This document shows, in pieces, positions 33,643 through 44,000 of a stretch of 64,000 nucleotides of DNA (the stretch's first letter is position 1; the number at the start of each line of letters is the position of its first letter). The notes below the pieces were generated by a model. It saw only the letters and a program-made list of their open reading frames with translations, ran no database searches and had not been told where the DNA came from. A program made the position numbers and the translations under genes. Location: contig OZ007505.1 in assembly GCA_963931865.1 (NCBI GenBank), positions 11,689,101-11,753,100 of the forward strand, in the 5' to 3' direction. This stretch comes from Axinella damicornis (Eukaryota > Porifera > Demospongiae > Axinellida > Axinellidae).

Positions 33643-33729
33643 AGCGGTTCACTCAACAGACAGGGTTACGGGGCGGGGAGTGGTACTACCACTCCCCGCC
33701 CCGTAACCCTGTCTGTTGAGTGAACCGCT
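33643..33729. repeat. Perfect 87-bp palindrome
   Basis: The 43-base left arm (33643-33685, starting AGCGGTTCACTCAACAGACA) is exactly complementary to 33687-33729 with a single-base centre. No mismatch is visible. It is either a recent structure or an assembly artefact. Confidence 0.95.
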
Positions 33730-34317
33730 GTGGTAGGTGTGGGGGTGGAGATAAAGTGGGGGATATAGTGTCGCGTAGAGCTTTACGTAAAATAGCAAAA
33801 AATCCCCAGAAGTGGCGTTTGTTTTTCTGGTGGGGTAAATGTCCGTGTGTACGGCCTGTGTATGGGCTTTGGTGTGCACACAGCATTGCTAGCCTTCCGC
33901 CAGTTAAGCAGCGTTACTGAAGGGGTTCAAGCCGTGTTGGAGGACTGGTAAAAGCGCTCACCTTGAAACCATCCTTTTTACTGATGTATTTTGTGACTTC
34001 CCATTTACACCTTTGCTTTATATCACCACTTTTCATTTTTTCATCGACCGTCATCACATATTTTCGTTTTTTCGATATAAAAAAAATCCCACGTGTAGTA
34101 CGTGGGACGATTTTACGTGCCCAATCCCACGGGTAGTACGTGGGACAATTTTACGTCAACAACTCTACGTACAGTACCAATTGATGCTAGATTTGCGAAC
34201 ACAATTCAGACCGTATATCTTTTTGTGAATAAAAATTGTTCACTCCGGATTCTCATTCGTATACGGAATACACCACCGTTGGAAATTATAAGAGTGTTGT
34301 AGGCGTGGAACTTCCAG
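33730..34317. other. Upstream region of the KDZ gene with two hairpins
   Basis: At 34089-34157 two copies of CCCACGTGTAGTACGTGGG / CCCACGGGTAGTACGTGGG lie 47 bases apart, each followed by an ATTTTACGT phrase. They can form small hairpins. No gene is recognised; short frames at 33720-33920 overlap the palindrome. Confidence 0.55.
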
Positions 34318-34470
34318 TCAGTAGCAGAGTCTTGGAAGTGTTGAAGCGTTGGAAGCAGAGTCTTGGAAGTGTTGAAGCGTTGGAAGTGTTCGAAATTGTA
34401 TGCGTTGGGTAGTCAGTAGCAGAGTCTTGGAAGTGTTGAAGCGTTGGAAGTGTTCGAAATTGTATGCGTT
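34318..34470. repeat. Tandem repeat directly upstream of the KDZ start codon
   Basis: CAGTAGCAGAGTCTTGGAAG and TGTTGAAGCGTTGGAAG are repeated, and GTTCGAAATTGTATGCGTTGG occurs twice, giving about two units of some 86 bp with an internal partial unit. It probably lies in the promoter or 5' untranslated region. Confidence 0.8.
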
Positions 34471-34855
34471 GGTACTACTGTCATGAGTAAGAGAGTCCGT
34501 GCTGTCGGCGGTGCGAATAAGTCGGCCAAAAAGTCCAGAAAGGATGGTGGTTCAGGTAGCGAGCGCGATCTTCTCCCAGACCCACAAACGATGTCTCATG
34601 AAGCTAAGGCCGTTACAAGCAGAGTAAAGGCCGCCTTTGAGAGTATGGAGGCAATAGACCTTTTGCATGTGAACCAGAAAAGGCTTGAGAGAATCAGCGA
34701 AGACCAAAAACTGTCTTGGGTAATTGGGAAGTATGGGTGGGGTGCTACCTACTCCGTTGGCACGTGCCTGAATTCCCTTCCCTGCTCATTGACGGAAGCT
34801 CAGAGAATGAACTTCTTGGAGAAGGTGTGCCCAGGCATCGGTATGGAGAAAGATG

Positions 34856-37612
34856 AGCTTGCAATTGACAACTACCAAATTCTTCGACTGAATAGAAATC
34901 GTCATGGTGGGGGTGTTGTCATGTACATTCATTCTTCTTTGTCATCCCAAGTTTTGTCAGCTGGAGCCAATGATCTTGAGTTGCTTATTGTATCTGTTTC
35001 TACTTTAAATAGTAAATTTTGTATCAGCCTTTTTTACCGTCCACCTTATTCCTCTAATGTTGAGGTTTTTGACTCCCTTTGTGCAGCATTATTAAGTCTT
35101 ACACCCTCTGTTTATGATAGTTTTGTATTCATTGGAGATTTTAATGTGGACTATTTTTGTACCAATTCATTTTTATATAAAAGGCTAACTGACTCACTGT
35201 CTCCCTTTTCTTTACATCAAGTTGTGCAATCTGCAACTCATGTCAGCCCTAACTGTACTTCCTCACTTATTGATCTTGTATTCATGTCTAATTTGTCACA
35301 ATTAAGCTCATGTTCTGTTGTCCCCCCACTGGCGAACTCTGACCACCAAGGCTTGCACCTGGAAATTGTTCAACCCTCTGCGCCAGTCCGGAAACCCAGG
35401 AAATCCAGGCTCATCTGGAAATATGCCCAGGCCGACTTCGATAGTGCCAGGGCAATGATTGACGCCACTGATTGGGACTCCCTAATTGGAGAGGATGTCA
35501 ATGTGTCACTGGCAAAATGGCTGGCAAGATTCATGAGGATTATGGAGCAATGCATCCCAAGATGTTCACCGCCTAACAGACGTAACCTACCCTGGCTGTC
35601 AAAGAAAATCACCCAATCCATCAGAAGGAGAAATTATCTTTACAAGAGGGCCAGAAGGTCAAGTGGTGATAACTCCTATCAAAAGTACAGGAGGATGAGG
35701 AACAAAGTGACTACTATGTTACGAGATGCAAAAAGAACATTCATGCAGGGACTCAATCCTTCCAACAAGAAGAAGTTCTGGAAAGCTGTTAAGAATCTGA
35801 CCAAAAAGAACTCACCTCCACCTGTGCTCTCCTGGAATGGAGTTGATGCCTCAACTAGCACTGAGAAAGCTACCATGTTGAATGCATTTTTCGGTGAATG
35901 CTTTAATCACGCCTTACCTCCTCTTGGCTTTCCAGATCTAGATGAGATAGATCACACAGAACAATGTCCCGAAGACTTTCTATGTACAATTGATGAAGTG
36001 CAATGGTTACTTAACAGACTTGATACAACCAAATCCAACGGTCCAGATGGAATTTCAGCTAGGATGCTAAAGGCTGTAGCTCCTAGTATAGCCCCATCTA
36101 TTACGGAGCTATTCAACCTGTCCATCAAGTCTGCTTGCTTTCCAACCATGTGGAAAATGGCTAACATAGTTCCAGTCCCTAAATCAAACAATCATTCCAG
36201 CCCTCCCAACTATCGACCGATTTCACTTCTCCCAATTCTCAGTAAACTTCTGGAACATCATATGCACTTTTTGCTCACTGAACATCTATCCTCACACCAC
36301 CCCATATCAAGTGACCAGTGGGGTTTTCAGTCTGGAAAGTCTACAGTTTCGGCATTATTAACATCTACCCACAAGTGGTTTCAGCAGTTGGAAGCAGGAA
36401 GAGAAGTGTGTGCTGTGTTTTTTGATCTAAGAAAAGCTTTTGACACTGTACCCCACATAGCACTACTTGAGAAACTCAAACAACTGAACCTCAACCCTGT
36501 TTTGACTAGATGGATTTGCAGTTACCTTATGGGAAGGAGACAAAAGGTGGTAGTGGACGGCGAGTCATCTGGTACCACATCAGTCGACTCAGGAGTACCT
36601 CAGGGATCAGTCTTGGGCCCCCTTTTATTCCTTATATATATTGATGGCATTGCAAACACTAATTTGTCTCCAGGGTCCGAGATTTCTCTGTATGCTGATG
36701 ACATGATGTTGTTCAAGGTCATCAAGTCAAATGCTGACTATGCAGATCTCCAAAATGATATTGATGGTTTGAACAATTGGGTGACTGCCAACTACCTTAC
36801 CTTTAGCTCCTCAAAATGTAAATATATGCTGCTCTCCAGAAAGAAAAATCCATCACATCCTCCTGCCCTGAAGCTGGGTTCCTCTGCTCTAGACAGAGTG
36901 CACTCCTATAGATACCTTGGTGTTCTCCTGACATCGACCCTATGTTGGTCAGAACACATAAATGAAATCTGTTCTAGAGCTAAAAGGATGGTTGGATTAC
37001 TGTACAGGAGATTTTATCAGAACACAAGCCCACAAAGTCTGCTCCAGTTGTATATTGCCTTGGTAAGACCACACACTGAGTATGCTAGCCAGGTTTGGAA
37101 TCCTCATTTGCAAAAGGACATCGATCAGCTCGAACGCGTACAGAAGTTCGCTTTGCGTATGTGTGCAAAACAGTGGGACTTGGGTTATGCCGATTTGCTC
37201 AATCTTTTTAATGTACCCAGCTTAGTTGATCGCAGAAATTACCTGAGTTTGTGTACCATGTACAAGGTAGTTCATGAACTGGTTTATTTCCCCTACGATC
37301 TGTTTGTGCCTAAGACCACCACATTAAGATCATCATCCAAGTTACTCTACTGCCAGCCCTTTGCTCATACTAACGCATTTTTTCATTCCTTTGTACCTAA
37401 AACTTGTTCTGTTTGGAATAATTTACCAGATTACATTACTCATGCCAATACTTTGTCTGTATTTAAATCATCTCTTGGTTAACCATATGTACCATATAGT
37501 ATAGTCTTTTGTGTTCTTGGGTATGCTATTATTAGCCAGTGGCTATTGCATTGTCCTATGCATTTTTTGTGCATAAACTTTCATAGAAAAAAAAAAAAAA
37601 AAAAAGAAAAAA
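34856..37612 (+). mobile_element. 5'-truncated LINE with intact reverse transcriptase, inside KDZ exon 1
   Basis: A non-LTR retrotransposon copy encoding the C-terminal part of an apurinic-type endonuclease and a full reverse transcriptase. Endonuclease motifs are RHGGGVVMYI, LFYRPP, IGDFN (35131) and SDH (35338). RT motifs are NYRPISLLP, FFDLRKAFDTVPH, SGVPQGSVLGPLLF and YADD (36691). The endonuclease N terminus is missing, no RNase H is seen, and a poly-A tail fills about 37587-37615. The 7-bp duplication AAAGATG lies at 34849-34855 and 37613-37619. The frame is open from the KDZ start codon at 34483 to the stop ending at 37482, so the copy is fused in frame to the KDZ N terminus. The clade is probably within the Jockey/CR1 superfamily, not settled. 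Confidence 0.92.
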
Positions 37613-38174
37613 AAAGATGCTGTGCATCTGTTATCCACATTTTTGTCTGAGCAATGTCCCTGTTTTGTTGCTTCCTTCCCAAATGATGTGGTTGAGGTTC
37701 TCGCACCTCCTGTTGGTGAATGCTGTGAGTGTGGTTCTACCCTTGTATCCTACCACTCCTGCAACATCAAGTTGTACACACTGAGAGGTGTTAAGGTTAT
37801 TCCGAAAATAACCTTGCGTTGCCAGCAATGCCAATTGTTGTACAACTACTCTCAATTTGGCAATAAGCATGCACTTGGCTTCAGGTACTACCAGCAATTG
37901 CAGCCATTTGTGGAGGCAACAGACACCAGTTTTGTCGATCGACAAATGCTTGAGTTACAGTGCAGTTTGGCGTAAGTATCTGAATGTTCCATTGTATGAT
38001 ACTCTACATATGGCTGAAATCATGATCATTGTCATAGTTATGAGTATGTCTGTTTATATTTCACTACAGCAATCACTCCTGGGTTTCCTTCCAAGGCTTT
38101 GCTGAGGCCTATAATGACGGATTTGGAGTTGGAAAAGATTTGGGTGAGTATTTCAAATTTTTTCATACTTCAAT

Positions 38175-38861
38175 CGAGGGGCAACCGCACTCCTGGTAGC
38201 CGGTTGCGACTCGACGGTAGCGCAAGCTAGGTATTGCAACTCATTCCAATTAACAACTTGAATTGACACAAAAACCCGAACTCTGTACAACACTGAAAAA
38301 CAAACCTTTTATACAAAACCATAACACCAAATACCACACATAAGGTGATTACAGAGTAACACATTAGTGCCTACCAAACCAGGAGGTAGCACATTAGCAC
38401 ATATACTACAGTCTCATCAACGTTGCTAGATTGAGCTGAGTCAGTAATGGCGGCCCAAGGAGAAGACAGGAAACTGTTACAGCGCTCACAACTTCGCCAG
38501 CACGGTGCATGTAAGCGTCAGTGATCGACAGCGATCATGGCCGTGTGGTTAGAATCTTCGTGTGCCTTTCCTAAGAACGGTACTGCCACCGGAAGTCGAT
38601 GGAGCGCTCGAGCAATGGCGGCCAACGGCGAGACAAAAGCGCTCATATCTCCACCACCAAGGTGAGTTTCAGCACCAAAATTGTACGGTGAGTACAGTGC
38701 ATGATAGCGATCACGACGGTGTAGTCAGAATCTTTGTGAGCCATTCCTATCACTGGAACGAATTATTTACATTAATTGATTAATTAATTACACGGCACAA
38801 TTTTTCCTATACCAGGAGTGTAATATTACGCGGCACAATTTTTCCCCTACCAGGAGTGTAA
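38175..38861 (+). mobile_element. ACTCCTGGTAG element in KDZ intron 2
   Basis: Starts CGAGGGGCAACCGCACTCCT and contains both half-units (AATGGCGGCC, ACCACCAAGGTGAGTTTC). It ends with two successive terminal modules (CCTATACCAGGAGTGTAA, then CCCCTACCAGGAGTGTAA), so the right end is duplicated. About 150 bases near 38270-38410 are specific to this copy. Confidence 0.87.
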
Positions 38862-40648
38862 CTATATAAGAGGCAGAAATACCAATTATATACATTATGT
38901 GGATATATACATGCAGAGCTGAACCCCAAAACAGTGGCGAAAGCATTCTGGGTAGGTGAAGTGGAGCACGAACTAAGGAGATTGGGAAAACAGGATTTTC
39001 GATTTCGTGGTGATGAAGACCTGGATAAGTGTATGGAGATGATAGAGGATATCCGTCGTCAAAGCATTTATCCTCACCCTGAAGCAGAGTGCAGTACAGA
39101 ATGCCGATTAAGAGGTTTGTATATAGAAAGTAAACTTGAGTGTGCTAGATGCTCCTGTTGGTTTAAAAATATATTTTTAAACCAATAGGAGCACACTCAA
39201 GTTCACTTTCTGTTTGTGCTCGCTGTATGATTATGCTCCATAATGAAATCGTCTCCTTTGACCATAGGATGTGGTAGTTTGTGGGTGACTGATGGCATTT
39301 GGAAGTTGTCCTATCCGCACTGTATGTATCAAATGAAGGTAATTTATAAATGAAGTCTGTTTATTTGCAGCACCATGATATTATTGTATAGACACAACCA
39401 CATGCGTGCATCAAGATGTACCCTCCACTTTTGTTGCAGCACATAGTCCAGGGCATGCCAAGGTTGAATCTCCCTGATGTTTGTACTGGCACTCCGTTGT
39501 ATGGACAGGCATTCTGTGCTTCTCATTGCTCATTCCTGAAAGAGCACGCCCCAACAGTTCCTACAGGATTGAAGGAATTTTTGAAGTATTGTGGAGTTGG
39601 ATCAGAAGGTATACTTGAATATATTATGGCATGATTGTTATAACTGGTTGCAGCATAAGCATTTTCTGTATGTAGACGCAGACAACATCAATGATGCAGA
39701 TGCTGACAAGGTGGATGCAGCTGTAAATGCACTGCCTAATGCAGAAGGGATTGGAGAACTGGCAGCAACTTCTCAAGGTGCATACATCGTAACACTGCAA
39801 TGAATGATGTTGCTAATTGCTGTGTATTATGGTAGTTATCATTACAATTCTTCTGCTGTGTGTAGTTGATCAGGTAGTTATTCTTGATAAATCGCAGCAT
39901 GCAGTAGTATAACAGTAACTTATACTCCATGCAGGAACAGCACCATTACTAGAACAGCATCCCTCAATTGCTGAGGTATCTGCTGTTGCTGATCCAGTGG
40001 ACCAACTTTGTCGAAAAGACCTGGGTTCTACAAAACGTCTTCGGCGTTGGTCAAGGGGCCACCAGTTTGTTGTAAGAGGAGGAGGGCACATTGACTCTTG
40101 GTCTCCTCTCTACAAGTAAGCCATTAATTCAGCAACCCTAAGTGAAGTGGGTGTTTAAGTCTTGCATTTATCCTTCATTCTCATAGGTCAGAATCTCCAT
40201 CACAAGTGTTTGTTGTACTTATCCAGTGGCTCCTATCTCTGATGAAGTGCAGCGGAAACACTCCAGATGTGACACTGGCTTACGATAACATGTGCAACCT
40301 AGACAAGCTGAAGGCCTCACGCTCTCCACTACCATTCCATGCACCTCTTGACAAGATGTGGATCAATGTAAAAAAGATTATTGATGTTTTTCATTTTAGT
40401 AATCACATCAGTCCTTTGTGTAGGCGACAGTACTCCCCAGTGGCAGTTAAAGAGGCACATCCCGAGTGGAATACTCAGGCTGGAGAACAAACATTTGCTT
40501 GGTTGTCACGTTTCAAACATATACTGTCTGCTCAATGCCAAAATTCCATCATCTCTTCTTTATTCATCGTATGGTTCTTAGACGCAATGCTTACACTTGT
40601 AAGTGCTACAAGTATGGCAGAAAACCTCTACTACCTAAGTCTCACTGA

Positions 40649-41001
40649 TGTTTTCATTTGCACTTCATTATTTGCACTTCAATTTAATAACTCATTTGTA
40701 TGTACTTCATTCACTGTTTACACATAAATTTATTTGAGTAAAAACAAGTACAGAGATTACATCATAAAAAAAAACAGCAAAGTGAACAAAGCGTAAAAAA
40801 GTAAGGGAACTTCTGAAAGCTCCTATATATGGGATCAATAGGTTTGATGCTGTGTGATTGACTTCTAGCCCGCCAGCCCGGCTAGCATTCCGCGCGCCGC
40901 TTCAACAGCGGCTAGCGCCATTACTGCTGTTACATTTGCAGCGATGTGCATGTGATGTTGAGCTAATACTGCAAGCGTGCATGTGTGGGAATTTATCCGG
41001 A
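40649..41001. promoter_or_regulatory. Intergenic gap between KDZ gene and ATPase gene
   Basis: Only about 350 bases separate the KDZ stop from the next start codon. A TATA-like CTATATATGGG lies at about 40822, and a GC-rich hairpin (GCTAGC...GCTAGCG) at 40877-40917. The region presumably holds the 3' end of one gene and the promoter of the next; no clean AATAAA signal is seen. Confidence 0.35.
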
Positions 41002-44000
41002 ATGCCAAGAAGAAAGTTGTTGCAGCACAATCATAGGATCGGCTACTGGCGAGGGCATCGGGAGTCGAGGAAGTTCGAGACTCTAACCAACTTTGGGCTG
41101 CAACTTCTCCAGTTTGTTGCCGCTCCCTCTGGCTTGCCGGAGTCGTACAAAGGATACTTAGTGAGAGTAACCCAACTGAAACCCAAAGGACATGGGATCA
41201 GGGAAGGGTGAGTACGCAAACAGGTATATCTTCTCCCTTTTTTTTTCTTCTTTTTTGCGCAAAGACGTCTGACTCTGTGATGTCCGTGTGATGTTTGTGA
41301 TGTTGCGCTAATAAGGTAGGGCGGGGTAATTCGGGCCACGTGGTAATTCGGGCCACGTGGTAATTCGGGCCACTTCAACGTTGCAACAGGAAAAGAAGCA
41401 TCCATTGGATTCTTGCTTCTAGTGAGTTGTAGGCAGGTTGAGTCCCTGGATATACATGGCCAGAAGTTCGACTAAAGTCTGTCCGTTTTTAGTTACCGTT
41501 GACCTGAAGTTGAAGTGGCCCGAATTACCCGTGGCCTGAATTACCCCGCCCTACCTTACTGCAAGACTGCATGTGTGGGAATTTATCCGGAATGCCAAGA
41601 AGAAAGTTGTTGCAGCACAATCATAGGATCGGCTACTGGCGAGGGTATCGGGAGTCGAGGAAGTTTGAGGCTCTAACCAACTTAGGGAGGGCTATATTGA
41701 GTAAAGCACATGTGACTGATGGGATTGTATAGTAACGAGGTTATTACGTCAATAAAATTATTATTGTCCTGTGCAACTCCTCCCCAAATTTCCAACTTGA
41801 ACGCACAGCAATATATAACCCATACGATATCAAAACATATCTCCTTAACGGCAGACTAGCAAGTGGCATGCTAAAGACCACTGGGGCCGGTAGACAGGTG
41901 GTGTCTGCACATTGCAGAACATGAGATTACATAAAGAACATATACACTGACATGGAGATCCAATAAGAAAAGGGCATTAATTAACCAGTAGGCAGAGGCA
42001 CAAACAAACAAACCATGATACAGACAAAAGACCCAGACAGCAAAGACTTAGTGCAGGAGAGACATTACTTATTTATAATGGAATTTGTTTATGCTCTTTG
42101 TTGTACAGAAGCTGTTACCTTCCATGGTACAAAGTGCCCAGTGTCGACCAACTGACTGAGATCCTTAGCGCTGCACTGCCTACCAGTGTTCTGCAATGCA
42201 ACATCTCACAGAGAGAACTTCGACAATTCCTTTTGGACTTGTGGCAAGAGTAAGTCATGTCGTATAGCTACTTTAACAGGATGTGACGAATTCTTGTGAC
42301 TATTTTGTAGGGCACAGGTGGAAAGTTCTGGTGCAGACAGTGAGTCAGAAGGTGATGCCACAGAGGGAAACAAATCTCGTCTACCTGTTGAATGCCTTGG
42401 ACGCCAAGAAGACTCAGATGTCTTTGTGCTGGGTCCATCACTGCAGTTTTGGAGCAATGGAGAGGCGATACCTCCAGAGCAGCAACAATATGTGTGGATT
42501 CCCTACATCCTGAAGAAGCTGAAAGTGATGGATTCCATATCTCCCATTGACAAGCTGCCAAGTGTTCAGAATCCGATGCGAAAGGTGGTGAAAGGGTTGC
42601 GGAAAATCAGTGGTGACAACTTCCCAAGCTCAATTTTGATGCTCGGTGAGGATTTTGTATAACATGCACAGTACCATACCAAACAACATCTCTTCACAGG
42701 TGAATTGTTATACACAAGTAGCTACATTACAACCTATGTTAGCTGTACCTTCATGCTTGTTACTAGTTAGCTGTAGCTTGCATTGTGGCATGATATAACC
42801 TAGTCTCGTTCCCAGACCCTCAATATGGGCACAAGACTAGAGATAACCCTGCATGGACCACACAGGCAGGTTAACAGTTTACCTATGTATTCAGCAAACA
42901 CAAAAGAGCCCTCTTCACTTAATTTGCACTTGATACAGTTCTTCCACTTGTAGCCTCCGGCTCTTGGACTTGTTTACGCTGTGGTTAACCACCTGCTAAA
43001 TGACCTACCATGCACAGTTCCAATCCTTATTTATAGTCCAAGCTTACACCATTAAGCATGTCTTGTCTACGTTATATGCATAGCTAACTGGAAACCATGA
43101 GTTGGGCTGTGTGATTTCTTCACCTTATCAAATCTGTCTGCTGTAACACTCCAAAATCCCCACACTTCATATATGTGAAAACATGCAGAGAAACAATTAC
43201 CATTCACAAAATGATACAAGAGTATAGCCATTTCTTTGTGTTTGTGCTCTGCAGGAGGATCAATAATTTCATTGTTCTACGAGAGCATACAGAAGAGATG
43301 CGGCAACGTCGCCATTTGCATTGCATATGGGCCAGCAAGTGGAGGAAAAACGAATGCGGTGAAGGTTGCCTTGTCTGTTTGTGGCAACTTAGACAGAGGC
43401 TATGTAACATACCTCTCAGAGAGTTCCGCAAGGAAGAAGCTTGGGTCATCGTTGCCATTTGTGTACGATGACCCAAACAGCACCGAGGAGAAATTCAAGA
43501 AGATGTTAATAACAGCATTTGGTGGTGCAGCACAGGAGAATCAACGAGGCCGAGTAACACCCCGGTGTGTTCCATTGGTGACAGCAAACCAGTTCATAAT
43601 CGACAATCTCACAGAAGATGACCCCAGGTAGGTAGTAGTTTGTACAAAACCTATATATATTCCACTTTGTACCTTCATATATATAAATAATGTTTTGGAA
43701 ACAGAAGCCTATGAATTTGCAACAAGACTATATATATAGCCCAGGAATTTAGAGGAAACCATTAACCATAATTAGCTATGCTTAACCAGTGTCAAGTTTA
43801 CCATGTAGATTAAATTTCCTTATAGAGATACTATGCTACTGGAGAATTGTTTAATTGCATGCTATTGCAGGTACCTGTCCAGAGTTGTGCTTACCCCATT
43901 CTTGTATGAGGCAGCAGAAGTTGAGCTTGACACTTTTGAGAAGCTACTGAGGAAGGCTGCGGGTGCCTTTCAGGCTGCCTTACGAATAGGGCACACTCTG

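Larger units (their letters stand above)
34483..40648 (+). pseudogene. KDZ-type transposase gene (CxC5/CxC6), disrupted
   Basis: Eight exons can be read with GT/AG sites and consistent phases: 34483-34855 continued at 37620-37971, 38070-38143, 38917-39114, 39268-39338, 39440-39608, 39676-39777, 39935-40115 and 40187-40648. Without the LINE and a 2-nt excess at about 40525-40530 the frame would encode 659 residues. Visible parts are a lysine-rich N terminus; a cysteine cluster with CECG and CQQC; FCASHCSFL (CxC6-like); then the KDZ core with RGGGHI, SESPSQVF, AYDNMC (about 540), a D-x2-H pair (573/576), NTQAGEQTF (E about 607) and WLSRF. I infer these conserved acidic residues are catalytic. 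KDZ transposases move large DNA elements. The exon insertion and frameshift make this a pseudogene unless they are polymorphic or assembly errors. The start is the ATG opening MSKRV. Confidence 0.85.
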
